From Lentimicrobiaceae bacterium (GTDB lineage: Bacteria; Bacteroidota; Bacteroidia; Bacteroidales; WCHB1-69): a stretch of DNA of 18,861 nucleotides. Shown here one piece after another: positions 7,509 through 14,744 of this stretch. Each line of letters starts with the position of its first letter. Positions within the stretch are counted from its first letter, which is position 1. The stretch lies in assembly GCA_009787485.1 (NCBI GenBank), contig WQWP01000036.1:1-18861 (forward strand), written 5' to 3'. Both the position numbers and the translations under genes were made by a program. Below the pieces are notes generated by a model. The model did not search any database. It had not been told where the DNA came from and worked only from the letters and a program-made list of their open reading frames with translations.

Positions 7509-8618
7509 TTATTTTACATGCTCCGGTTTCATCCTTGCAAACCGCAACATTTTCAAAATCCAGTCGGGCAACGGCTTTTCGGGATTGCGGTTACGCAGGT
7601 TGAGATAAAGTCCCAATTTTTTCATTATAGGAATTTTGTGTGTTTCCACAAATTCGATGAGGTAGCCGTCGGGGTCTTCTATGTAGGTAAAATGACCGGC
7701 GGCATCGCCCATTTCGAAGGATTCGGCATCGCTTTTTTGCTTCACGGCGCTATCGGCGGTAAACGGGAAGCCCAAGCTTGCGCATTTTCTTTCTAGTGCA
7801 CGCATATTCTGCACATCGAAGCAAATTTGGATAAATCCCGGATCGCCCCAGTAGCGTCCTTCATAGATTTTGTTTGGCGTGCGGTCGAGCGCCTGCACCA
7901 ATTCGATGTACGATGGTCCAAACAATCTGCTGAAAGCGCCCTTGCGAGGTTTCGACTCGGTAAGTAATACCCTGCGAAAGGTTTTATTCCCTGAAGGCAA
8001 CGCCGCGACATCGGAGAAAACGCCTGTTTCATCGGCAAGCAGTTTGTCGTACCCTAAAATATCGCGGTAAAGCACGAGCGTTTTTTCAATATCGGTACAG
8101 CCTGTAATGGCGCCCACCGGTCCGCCCGTAGAGCGTTTTTCATCACGGAAAATATAGTTATCTTCTACTATCTGAAAACTGTTTCCATAAATGTCTTCAA
8201 TAAAAAATACGTCTTTACCATCAATCGTTTTGGATATTTCGCATAGTATTTTCACGTTCTTTTCAGAAAGTTCTTTAAATGACTGTTTGATGTTCCGGCT
8301 TTTTATTTTTACCGCAAAACAGCCGATATCGCCAAATTGCAACTCAAAATCAGGTTTTTTCGGTTTATGCTGCTGGTGCTGCCATATTTCGAACCCGCCG
8401 CCGCCTTGCATGCTAATAGCAATTACGGCGCGTTTCGGACGCGGCACTCCGCCCATGTAATGTGCCATAATATCAGCCACACTATTATCGTCAAGAATTT
8501 TTACATCCATATTGAAAATATCAATGTAATATTTCCACGCTTCCACTAAATTTTCCACACCGATGCCAATTTGTTGGATGCCGGTGATGAGGTAATGGGG
8601 ATTGGTCTTTGTATCCAT
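7509..8618 (-). CDS. Two-domain VOC (glyoxalase/dioxygenase superfamily) protein
   Basis: The protein has 369 residues from the ATG at 8618. A GTG at 8657 in the same frame overlaps the end of the upstream gene and is less likely. Two vicinal-oxygen-chelate modules are visible. Module one (about 10-153) has GIQQIGIGVENLVEAWKYY, GGFEIWQH (E78) and EDIYGNSFQIVED. Module two (about 166-328) has GAITGCTDIEKTLVLYRDILGY, SYIELVQ and YIEDPDGYLIEFVE. Such pairs form one metal-dependent pocket in glyoxalases and extradiol or 4-hydroxyphenylpyruvate-type dioxygenases. In module one the usual first metal-binding His seems replaced by Gln (QQIGI), so the metal set may be incomplete or lie in one module. 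The substrate is unknown. The gene lies 31 bases after the short-chain dehydrogenase gene and is the last of the block, ending at the shared terminator. Confidence 0.82.
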   Translation of the reverse strand: MDTKTNPHYLITGIQQIGIGVENLVEAWKYYIDIFNMDVKILDDNSVADIMAHYMGGVPRPKRAVIAISMQGGGGFEIWQHQQHKPKKPDFELQFGDIGCFAVKIKSRNIKQSFKELSEKNVKILCEISKTIDGKDVFFIEDIYGNSFQIVEDNYIFRDEKRSTGGPVGAITGCTDIEKTLVLYRDILGYDKLLADETGVFSDVAALPSGNKTFRRVLLTESKPRKGAFSRLFGPSYIELVQALDRTPNKIYEGRYWGDPGFIQICFDVQNMRALERKCASLGFPFTADSAVKQKSDAESFEMGDAAGHFTYIEDPDGYLIEFVETHKIPIMKKLGLYLNLRNRNPEKPLPDWILKMLRFARMKPEHVK

Positions 8619-8649
8619 AATATTATTAATTTTTAATTTTTGTGTGCTT

Positions 8650-9444
8650 TTAAACACTCTTTATTTCTCGCACCATCTTTCTACATAAAGTCGGAATAAA
8701 GCGTTTAAAATAAACCATCAGCAATTCCTTACCACCAACGAATACTTCTGGTTTTTGCTTGCGGATAGCTTTCATTATTTTCTTTGCGGCTTTTTCTACG
8801 GTAATTCCGGAGGCTTGTCCGGCGTCCATTTTGCCATGTGGCTCGCCGTTTTTCTCTAATGCGTAAAGAGAGATGTTAGTTTTCACGCGCCCCGGACAAA
8901 CCAATACACAGCGAATATTTTGGGGGTAATATTCGGCGTGCACTGTTTCAAAAAAGCCGTACAGCGCATGTTTCGATGCGCAATACGCAGAGCGTAACGG
9001 GAATCCGAATTTTCCTGAGATGCTGGTGGTGGTTACGAATGTTCCGCCGCCGTTTTCAATCATTTGCGGTAAAAGCAATTTGGTAATCCGAACAGGAGCA
9101 AAAAAATTAACATCCATAATTTTCTTATCCACTTCAAAAAGTGTGTCGCCTGCCTTTGCGCGTTGGCTGATACCGGCATTGTTGAACATAATTTCTATTT
9201 TACCGAAAAACGCCAGGGCTTTTTCTACCAATTCGGGAATAGTTTCAATGTTGGATAAGTCGTAGGGCAGTATCTCGCATTTTCCGCCCAATGCCATACA
9301 TTTTTTTTGCACTTCGGCTAATTTACCGGCTTCTAACGCGGTTAAAATAAGATTTGCCTTTTCTTTTGCGAACAAATAAGCGCATGCTTCTCCAATTCCG
9401 GAAGAAGCGCCTGTTATCCAAATGGTTTTATTTTCAAAAGTCAT
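8650..9444 (-). CDS. Short-chain dehydrogenase/reductase (SDR)
   Basis: The protein has 264 residues and is a classical SDR using NAD(P)H. TGASSGIG (11-18) is the nucleotide-binding loop, D62 lies in the conserved DL pair (PYDLSN), NNAG is at 88-91, and the full catalytic tetrad is present: N113, S141, Y154 and K158 in the YxxxK motif, followed by the CPGRVKT turn (184-190). The C-terminal tail (VGGKELLMVYFKRFIPTL) resembles that of SDRs related to DHRS7 and fatty-acid or ketone reductases, some of which touch the membrane. The substrate cannot be read. The gene starts 9 bases after the Omp28 gene and precedes the VOC gene by 31 bases, so the three are probably co-transcribed. SDR plus VOC may act on one carbonyl or aromatic substrate (inference). 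Confidence 0.93.
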   Translation of the reverse strand: MTFENKTIWITGASSGIGEACAYLFAKEKANLILTALEAGKLAEVQKKCMALGGKCEILPYDLSNIETIPELVEKALAFFGKIEIMFNNAGISQRAKAGDTLFEVDKKIMDVNFFAPVRITKLLLPQMIENGGGTFVTTTSISGKFGFPLRSAYCASKHALYGFFETVHAEYYPQNIRCVLVCPGRVKTNISLYALEKNGEPHGKMDAGQASGITVEKAAKKIMKAIRKQKPEVFVGGKELLMVYFKRFIPTLCRKMVREIKSV

Positions 9445-9453
9445 ATTAGAACA

Positions 9454-10335
9454 CTATTCATCCAAATGCACATACTCCACTTGTAAAACTTCATTAGTCT
9501 CCATATCAATTAAATAAGCAACCACACTGCAATCTTTAATAACCACCGGAAGGTTAGAATGCGGGAAAGAGAGAGGGTCTCCGTAGGGTAGTTTAAAAGT
9601 AGTGGAATATTTGAGTTGTGGTGTAACTATGCCGTTTGGAGTAAGCCGGGTACCAAAATTTCCGTTAAATCCCGCCCGAAGCATGTGGTTATGCTCATAA
9701 TCGGGAACATGAACATTACCGTCATATTGTCCCGAAATAAAGCCATCTTGTTTCAATATTAAACAAATTTGCACGGGGTTGGGTATGGCTTTAATAATCG
9801 TTATTGCTACATTAGCTACAATTTCTTGTTTTACTTCATCTACAGTGCATTGCAATTCAATTCCGGCACTTACATTAGTAATATCTATACGATCAATCAC
9901 ACTACGCCATTGAGTTCGGTCAAACCCCCATTCGGCATCGCTGACCAGCATTCTATTAATAGCTGCCTTTGGAATAAATTTAGTTGCAAGAAGATAATCA
10001 CAAATTTGATCTCCCATGGGTGTTTTATAATTGTTACTGTAAATGCCACCTCTAGGATCCGCAAGGTTGGTGCTATGAATGGCGGTGAGCACCACAGAGG
10101 GATGGTCTTCCATAATCGCTTTTATCTCTCTTGCGCCCGCAGGGCAATTGTTGCAAAAGTGCCCGGTAAACTCTTCTACATAAATGTTTCGGGATACGTT
10201 AGCGGCATATTCCGGATCCCAAGGGGTAACCTCCACAGGACCAATAATCTTGAAAGTATCTTTGGAAGTGTCGATTTTATTACAAGCGCTTGCTATGATT
10301 AATAATGCTGTTAATAGTAATTTGATTTTTTTCAT
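9454..10335 (-). CDS. Omp28-related lipoprotein with thioredoxin-like CxxC
   Basis: The protein has 293 residues. A lipoprotein signal (MKKIKLLLTALLIIASAC) ends at the lipidated Cys18. The segment YVEEFTGHFCNNCPAGAREI (52-71) is the Omp28-family signature and places a CNNC pair (61-64) as in thioredoxin folds; VVLTAIH follows as the next strand. The C-terminal half is beta-rich (FISGQYDGNVHVPDYEHNHM, then the ending NEVLQVEYVHLDE). The family was named for an outer-membrane protein of Porphyromonas; the CxxC suggests a disulfide or redox role at the cell surface or in the periplasm, which is inference. A 70-bp palindromic repeat fills most of the 99 bases between this gene and DUF6029 upstream. 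No -7 element is visible there, so it is probably read from further upstream. Confidence 0.88.
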   Translation of the reverse strand: MKKIKLLLTALLIIASACNKIDTSKDTFKIIGPVEVTPWDPEYAANVSRNIYVEEFTGHFCNNCPAGAREIKAIMEDHPSVVLTAIHSTNLADPRGGIYSNNYKTPMGDQICDYLLATKFIPKAAINRMLVSDAEWGFDRTQWRSVIDRIDITNVSAGIELQCTVDEVKQEIVANVAITIIKAIPNPVQICLILKQDGFISGQYDGNVHVPDYEHNHMLRAGFNGNFGTRLTPNGIVTPQLKYSTTFKLPYGDPLSFPHSNLPVVIKDCSVVAYLIDMETNEVLQVEYVHLDE

Positions 10336-10351
10336 TGTTTTTTGTTTTTCA

Positions 10352-10421
10352 GCACAGAGACACGGAAGATACAGAGGATCACAGAGCTCTGTGTAACTTA
10401 GTGTTCTCTGTGTCTCTGTGC
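10352..10421. repeat. 70-bp palindromic repeat between the DUF6029 and Omp28 genes
   Basis: The outer arms are perfect 12-mers: GCACAGAGACAC (10352-10363) and GTGTCTCTGTGC (10410-10421). The centre is the perfect palindrome CACAGAGCTCTGTG (10380-10393). The architecture (outer arms, inner palindrome, simple CACAGAG words) matches a class of intergenic repeats common in Bacteroidota and other environmental genomes, as I recall. In the transcript it would fold strongly and may reduce read-through or stabilise upstream RNA. Confidence 0.85.
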
Positions 10422-10434
10422 AGAGATTAATATA

Positions 10435-12315
10435 TTAAAACGTTGTCGTTACCGATAGCCCTAATCCAAACGAAGCCGGCACACTCCTGCAAACCCCACC
10501 TACGCACAAAATCCCCGCCCGCGTTTTCCCAAAGTTCAGCGCCAAACGGGTAGTGCCGTAAACAAAAGCCACCGCCGCATTTGGATAATGCAACTGCTTC
10601 TTGTTTCCGAAATGCCACTGGTCGCTCACCGTAAGAAACCACTTAGGCGAAATGGAATATTCCAACAACATGTACATCCAACTTCCTTTATCTTTATCAT
10701 CCAAATTATTTTCCTTAGGAATGATCAGGTATTGATTTTCTAATCTAAGTGCATGAATATCATTTATTTTATATGTTAACTCAAAACCTACATGGTTGCC
10801 TTTGAGCATTCCGTTTTTTCCCTGAAGTTCCATATTGTAATTGATATAGTTGTACAGCAGCATTAATTTCCAGTGTTTATCGAAGCGGCGGGAAATATCG
10901 AAACCAATATCCTGATATAACAGATTTTTTCCGAATGCAAAGAAATTCGAGGTATAACCTTCTGTTCCCGTTATAGTTCCAATAGTATCTGTGAGTGCGA
11001 CAAATGTTTTTTGAATATCATGAAAACGGGCGTAATTAACGGTGATGTCGGTGCCATATCTTCCTCCTATCTTTGTCTTTCTAGGAATTTGGTAGTTCAC
11101 TTGCGCCTGTGCGCCTATTTGTCCGTTAGGCTGACTGGCATAACTGTAGTTTCCCAGCAACTGGTAGGAGTATTGCCGGTTTATTGCCGGAATGTAGTTT
11201 AGCATAAGTGCGGCGTAGGCAGGAGCGGCGTCGCGTTGCGCACGAAAATCCATATTGTCGGCGCGCAGGAAAGCAGCCGAAACGCCTAACCCTTTCATAG
11301 AGTAAGATGCCGATACGAGCAAAGCTTCTCCTCTTTTATAGATGTACTCATTAGAGAGGTTGGGGTCGTTCACTTTTGAGGCATACTCTCCTTCCAAACG
11401 AAATCCTTTAATGCTAAAATCAAGACGGGTTGCCCAGGAAGCCACATTTTGCGGAATGTTATCGGAAGGAATCACCGCCTGGCATCTAATCACGTTTTCC
11501 TGATCGGTAGGCGAGAATACAAAAATTGCTTGTCTGTTGTAAAAATCAAAATATTTAACGGTGTCAATATATATGCTAAACATTTTATCTTCAGCTTTTT
11601 CAAATCTACTAACGAAGCTACCACCTATAGTTAAAGTAACCCCTTTGTCGGAGAGTTTGGGGATCATCTCTGCAAATGCTACTTCGGCGTCCAATCCGCG
11701 TACATAGTCGTTTCGTTTTGCATAATCGAAGTTAAAGTTGTGCCGTTGAATGCCCCACACGCCTTTAAATTGCAGCCCTCGCCATGGTGTTACTTTCACT
11801 CTTCCGCCGAGCAGGCTGTTGTCAATTCCCAAATTGCGGTCTTCGTACGCCCGCAGCGTTAAGCCTTGCCCGAACTGTTCATAGAAATAGCCGCCGGTTG
11901 CTTGAATAAAACTGTTTTTATAATCGGCAAAAAAGTATGTGATACCTTGTCCTTGATAATTAATGTCCTGAAAATCAATCAACGGGAAAAGGTAGAACTC
12001 ATATCTTGCGCCGGTAGAGAAACCACCGTTGGTATAGTTTAGATTGAGCCAAGCATTGCCTCTCACTTTCGAGTCCACCTCTCTTGCGCCAATCAGCGAA
12101 TCGGGGATGTAGTACATGCCGTTGAAAGAGAAATCACCGCTGATGGTGCCGGATCCGAGTTTGGTTTGGGCGAAAAGGGAGGGAGAAAGGAGAAGGGAGA
12201 AAAGGAGAAAGGGGATGAGGGTTTTATATAAACTACCCCGTCTCGCTTTGTGAGACACCCCTTCAAATTTTGAAGGGGATTTTTGCGCTAATCCAAAGAT
12301 AGTGAAGAATATCAT
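10435..12315 (-). CDS. DUF6029-family predicted outer-membrane beta protein
   Basis: The frame is 626 residues long. After a signal-peptide-like segment (LIPFLLFSLLLSPSLFAQ, 33-50) comes SGDFSFNGMYYIPDS, then many alternating aromatic and polar strands (LNLNYTNGGFSTGARYEFYL, GGYFYEQFGQGLTLRAYEDR), ending in GLGLSVTTTF with a terminal Phe as in outer-membrane barrels. It is recognised as DUF6029, a Bacteroidota family of unknown function. The start is uncertain: the only upstream ATG is at 12315, but residues 12-27 (KSPSKFEGVSHKARRG) are encoded by a palindromic repeat and push the hydrophobic core far from the N-terminus. A GTG at 12258 gives a basic n-region directly before the signal core and may be the real start. 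A 44-base purine tract on the plus strand matches the signal-peptide codons. The gene is probably co-transcribed with the TlpA-like gene, 25 bases upstream. Confidence 0.82.
   Translation of the reverse strand: MIFFTIFGLAQKSPSKFEGVSHKARRGSLYKTLIPFLLFSLLLSPSLFAQTKLGSGTISGDFSFNGMYYIPDSLIGAREVDSKVRGNAWLNLNYTNGGFSTGARYEFYLFPLIDFQDINYQGQGITYFFADYKNSFIQATGGYFYEQFGQGLTLRAYEDRNLGIDNSLLGGRVKVTPWRGLQFKGVWGIQRHNFNFDYAKRNDYVRGLDAEVAFAEMIPKLSDKGVTLTIGGSFVSRFEKAEDKMFSIYIDTVKYFDFYNRQAIFVFSPTDQENVIRCQAVIPSDNIPQNVASWATRLDFSIKGFRLEGEYASKVNDPNLSNEYIYKRGEALLVSASYSMKGLGVSAAFLRADNMDFRAQRDAAPAYAALMLNYIPAINRQYSYQLLGNYSYASQPNGQIGAQAQVNYQIPRKTKIGGRYGTDITVNYARFHDIQKTFVALTDTIGTITGTEGYTSNFFAFGKNLLYQDIGFDISRRFDKHWKLMLLYNYINYNMELQGKNGMLKGNHVGFELTYKINDIHALRLENQYLIIPKENNLDDKDKGSWMYMLLEYSISPKWFLTVSDQWHFGNKKQLHYPNAAVAFVYGTTRLALNFGKTRAGILCVGGVCRSVPASFGLGLSVTTTF
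12172..12215. other. 44-base homopurine tract over the DUF6029 signal-peptide codons
   Basis: The plus strand has uninterrupted A/G from 12172 to 12215 with four runs of at least three G (12177, 12181, 12195, 12211). It arises from CTC/CTT/TTC/TCC codons on the coding strand. It could form a triplex or a loose quadruplex, but coding for a Leu/Phe/Ser-rich signal peptide is enough to explain it. Confidence 0.6.
12240..12278. repeat. Double palindrome in frame at the 5' end of the DUF6029 gene
   Basis: The first hairpin has arms GTCTC (12240-12244) and GAGAC (12252-12256). The second, immediately next to it, has perfect 10-bp arms CCCCTTCAAA (12258-12267) and TTTGAAGGGG (12269-12278) around one T. 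This pairing of a CTCGCTTTG-type loop with a CCCCTTCAAA palindrome is a repeat I recall from Bacteroidota intergenic regions. Here it is translated as KSPSKFEGVSHKARRG. Confidence 0.75.
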
Positions 12316-12320
12316 AGTTG

Positions 12321-12348
12321 TAATTCTTAATTCCTAATTCTTAATTCT
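12321..12348. repeat. Tandem heptamer repeat (TAATTCT, four copies)
   Basis: The units are TAATTCT, TAATTCC, TAATTCT, TAATTCT on the plus strand. On the minus strand they supply the last codon or two and the TAA stop of the TlpA-like gene, and they fill the short gap before the DUF6029 start. Confidence 0.8.
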
Positions 12349-12865
12349 TACTTTTTACTTCCTCCCCTTTCGCCACTTTCTTCACTAATTCAAAAACTCC
12401 TTTTTCCGAGCCCGGGGCATAGGAGGTATGCGACCATACTATTTCTCCGTTTCCGTTAAGAAGACAGAGGAATGGGACATCTACTACATTCATGGCGCGT
12501 TTTAAGTCCCAGTTTATATCTTGCAGTACGATAAAATCCCAGCCTTTTCCATTCACGAACGGCGCTACTTTTGCGGCGGTCTTGGTGTCGTCAATAGAGA
12601 TGGCATAAAGCACAACGCCGGTTTCTTCCTGCCAGTCGTCGTAAACGTCGTTTATTGCCATCAGTTCGGCAATGCAGGGTTTGCACCAGGTTGCCCAAAG
12701 GCTAATCAGGATGGGCTTTCCGTTGTTGGTGATGTTTTTTGTGTTAAAAGTTTTCCCGTTTAATGTTTTTACGTCTATAGAGGGAAGTGTTGCTTTGGCT
12801 CTTTCTTGAGCAGAACCAATTGTTAATAAGATCATTGCAAGCAAAAGCAGAAAAGTTTTTTTCAT
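12341..12865 (-). CDS. TlpA-family thioredoxin-like protein, exported
   Basis: The protein has 174 residues from the ATG at 12865. The frame continues upstream to 12973, but that part lies inside the ygiQ coding end and before the promoter. A Sec signal peptide (MKKTFLLLLAMILLTIGSAQ) is followed by a TlpA/ResA-type thioredoxin domain: the strand PILISLWATWCKPC with redox Cys61 and Cys64, VVLYAISIDD, a central helix and the cis-proline loop VVDVPFLCLLNGNGEIVW. Such proteins reduce disulfides in periplasmic partners, often during cytochrome c maturation or envelope assembly; no cytochrome gene is near. It heads the TlpA - DUF6029 - Omp28 run, so its partner may be Omp28 or another exported thiol protein (inference). 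The promoter is 15 bases upstream, inside the ygiQ intergenic gap, giving a very short leader. The final codons fall in a heptamer repeat. Confidence 0.92.
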   Translation of the reverse strand: MKKTFLLLLAMILLTIGSAQERAKATLPSIDVKTLNGKTFNTKNITNNGKPILISLWATWCKPCIAELMAINDVYDDWQEETGVVLYAISIDDTKTAAKVAPFVNGKGWDFIVLQDINWDLKRAMNVVDVPFLCLLNGNGEIVWSHTSYAPGSEKGVFELVKKVAKGEEVKSKN

Positions 12866-12879
12866 GGTAAAAAATTTCG

Positions 12880-12888
12880 GCAAAAATA
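12880..12888 (-). promoter_or_regulatory. Bacteroidota -7 element of the TlpA-led operon
   Basis: The minus strand reads TATTTTTGC, a perfect TAnnTTTGC match, 14 bases before the ATG at 12865. It sits in the 28-base gap after ygiQ, so transcripts would have a leader of only about 10 bases. It supports the start at 12865 over the longer frame. Confidence 0.65.
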
Positions 12889-12893
12889 AGATT

Positions 12894-14624
12894 TTAAGTA
12901 AAGAATTTGCTTTGTGCTTTCTTTTCTTCCATTTTTTTTGCACTATACACGGCATTTCCCGAATAAGGGTCAAACCCTAAGTAGTACATTGCGGTAGCAT
13001 AGGTCATAGGAGTAGGCGTGAAACCTTGCGCTTGCTCCGTAATCAGATGATTTTTCCTTACATCTCTATGCAATTGTTTCATATCTAAAATGCTGCAATT
13101 AGGATGTCCGGAGATAAAATAGGGGATTAATTGTTGATTTTTCCTGTTTTTTTTGTTCAATTGCAGAAATTTATCGTAAAACAGTAAGAAAGTATCGAAA
13201 TTGGGTTTGCGCATGGCTTTTAAAACATGAGGTACCGTATGCTCCGGCGCCACTTTTAACCGACCGGAAACATGCTTTTTCACCACCTCTTCAAAATAAT
13301 CGGTTAATCCGTATTTTGTGTCTAACTTTTCATCATTGGTAAGTAACATATCATACCGAATCCCACTCCCAATACTAACATGCTTAACGCCTTTCACTTT
13401 CAACGCGTTCTGATACACCCTTAGCAGCGGTTTGTGGTTGCGGTTTAAATTTTTGCAAATAGATGGAAAAATGCAGGAATAGCGGTGGCAGATGTCGCAA
13501 TATTTTTCATTTAGCCCTTTTATTTGATACATGTTTGCAGAGGGACCGCCCAAATCAGTAATATGTCCTTTAAAATAAGGTTGTTCTGTTAAATGTTTAA
13601 CTTCTTGTAAAATAGATGTTTCGCTTCTTGAAGCCACGTGTTTTCCTTGATGTGCAGCTATGGCGCAAAACGAGCACCCGCCAAAACACCCGCGATGAAT
13701 CGTGATGGAGTTTTTAATCATCTCCCAGGCAGGAATATCTCCCCGTTTTAAATACTTGGGATGAGGCGCAAATATCATTTCATTAAAAAGTGCAAAATCA
13801 TCTAATTCATCAGAAGAGAGGGTAGGGTAGGGAGGGTTTTGCACTAATACTATATCTCCGTAATGTTGGGTAATTACACGTTGTGCTTTTTTGTTTGATT
13901 CCCGTTCAAATGCGCAAAAATTTTCGGCATAATTTTTTTTATCTTCTAATTCTTTTTCAAAAGGGAGTAAAGTTAGAGTTTCGTTTTCATTCGACTTCAT
14001 TTGGCTGAAATCAGAAAAAAATGCAATTTGCGGTACTTTTTGTACATTTTCTCTATTAAATTGGTTGTTTTTAATTAATTGTGCAATTATTTGCATCGGT
14101 TTTTCAGCCATGCCATACACTAAGAAATCGGCGCCGCTCTCTATCAAAATGGAAGGTTTGAAGGTATCGCTCCAGAAATCGTAATGAGAGAACCGGCGCA
14201 TGGATGCTTCAACTCCGCCAATAATTACAGGGACATTTGGGTGTAAATCTTTTACAATTTTCGTATAGACCACTGTGGCGTAATCGGGGCGAAAGCCGGC
14301 TTGGTTTCCGGCAGTGTAAGCATCATCGCTGCGCAAGCGATTGTAAGCGGTGTAATGGTTTACCATAGAATCCATATTACCTGCGGTAATTCCGAAGAAA
14401 TAGCGCGGCGTTCCCAGTTTTTTAAAATCGCGCAAATCGTCTCGCCAATTGGGTTGCGGCAGTATTGCCACGCGCAAGCCTTTGCGCTGGAGTAATCTCC
14501 CAATCACTGCGGCGCCAAAAGAAGGGTGGTCAACGTAAGCATCTCCGGTGATGAGGATTACGTCAATGTAATCCCAGCCTAAGTAATCGAGTTCTTTTTT
14601 GCTTGTGGGGAGGAAATGTTTCAT
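12894..14624 (-). CDS. ygiQ: YgiQ-family radical SAM protein (UPF0313)
   Basis: The protein has 576 residues from the ATG at 14624. An in-frame TTG at 14645 lies inside the -7 promoter element and is rejected. The family-specific N-terminal domain is visible: FLPTSKKELDYLGWDYIDVI, GDAYVDHPSFGAAVIGRLL, QPNWRD, GITAGNMDSMVNHYTA and IIGGVEASMRRFSHYDFW. The radical SAM core has the 4Fe-4S motif HRGCFGGCSFC with Cys313, Cys317 and Cys320, then DLGGPSANMY and a family Cys cluster (CDICHRYSCIFPSIC). APEHTVPHVLKAMRKP and GHPNCSILDM follow. The protein generates a 5'-deoxyadenosyl radical in the cytoplasm; its substrate is not established. It is somewhat shorter than the E. coli protein, mainly at the C-terminus, which ends soon after QSKFF. 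It is transcribed divergently from the DUF362 gene. Confidence 0.96.
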   Translation of the reverse strand: MKHFLPTSKKELDYLGWDYIDVILITGDAYVDHPSFGAAVIGRLLQRKGLRVAILPQPNWRDDLRDFKKLGTPRYFFGITAGNMDSMVNHYTAYNRLRSDDAYTAGNQAGFRPDYATVVYTKIVKDLHPNVPVIIGGVEASMRRFSHYDFWSDTFKPSILIESGADFLVYGMAEKPMQIIAQLIKNNQFNRENVQKVPQIAFFSDFSQMKSNENETLTLLPFEKELEDKKNYAENFCAFERESNKKAQRVITQHYGDIVLVQNPPYPTLSSDELDDFALFNEMIFAPHPKYLKRGDIPAWEMIKNSITIHRGCFGGCSFCAIAAHQGKHVASRSETSILQEVKHLTEQPYFKGHITDLGGPSANMYQIKGLNEKYCDICHRYSCIFPSICKNLNRNHKPLLRVYQNALKVKGVKHVSIGSGIRYDMLLTNDEKLDTKYGLTDYFEEVVKKHVSGRLKVAPEHTVPHVLKAMRKPNFDTFLLFYDKFLQLNKKNRKNQQLIPYFISGHPNCSILDMKQLHRDVRKNHLITEQAQGFTPTPMTYATAMYYLGFDPYSGNAVYSAKKMEEKKAQSKFFT

Positions 14625-14641
14625 GAAGTTCTTAAAGGGCG

Positions 14642-14650
14642 GCAAAAGTA
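14642..14650 (-). promoter_or_regulatory. Bacteroidota -7 element of ygiQ
   Basis: The minus strand reads TACTTTTGC, 17 bases before the ATG at 14624. Because the TTG at 14645 is part of this element, it decides for the shorter start. Confidence 0.65.
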
Positions 14651-14711
14651 GGTATTTATTTTAGTTCAGTTCGCCATGATTTATCCTTTTTTTCTATCTC
14701 AACAAAAACCT

Positions 14712-14720
14712 TATTTTTGC
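14712..14720 (+). promoter_or_regulatory. Bacteroidota -7 element of the DUF362-smpB-GT2 operon
   Basis: TATTTTTGC ends 24 bases before the ATG at 14745. A T-rich stretch (14687-14693) lies at about the right distance for the -33 box. It is divergent from the ygiQ promoter, with about 60 bases between the two -7 elements. Confidence 0.68.
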
Positions 14721-14744
14721 CGCTAAACAAATCCGTATCAATTT

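Noticed and set aside
9769..10302. Plus-strand open frame of 177 codons opposite the Omp28 gene
   Set aside because: The minus-strand frame carries the lipoprotein signal and the CxxC signature; this frame shows neither a promoter nor a domain.
12866..12973. Longer N-terminus for the TlpA-like protein
   Set aside because: It overlaps the conserved end of ygiQ and precedes the -7 element; the signal peptide starts at 12865.
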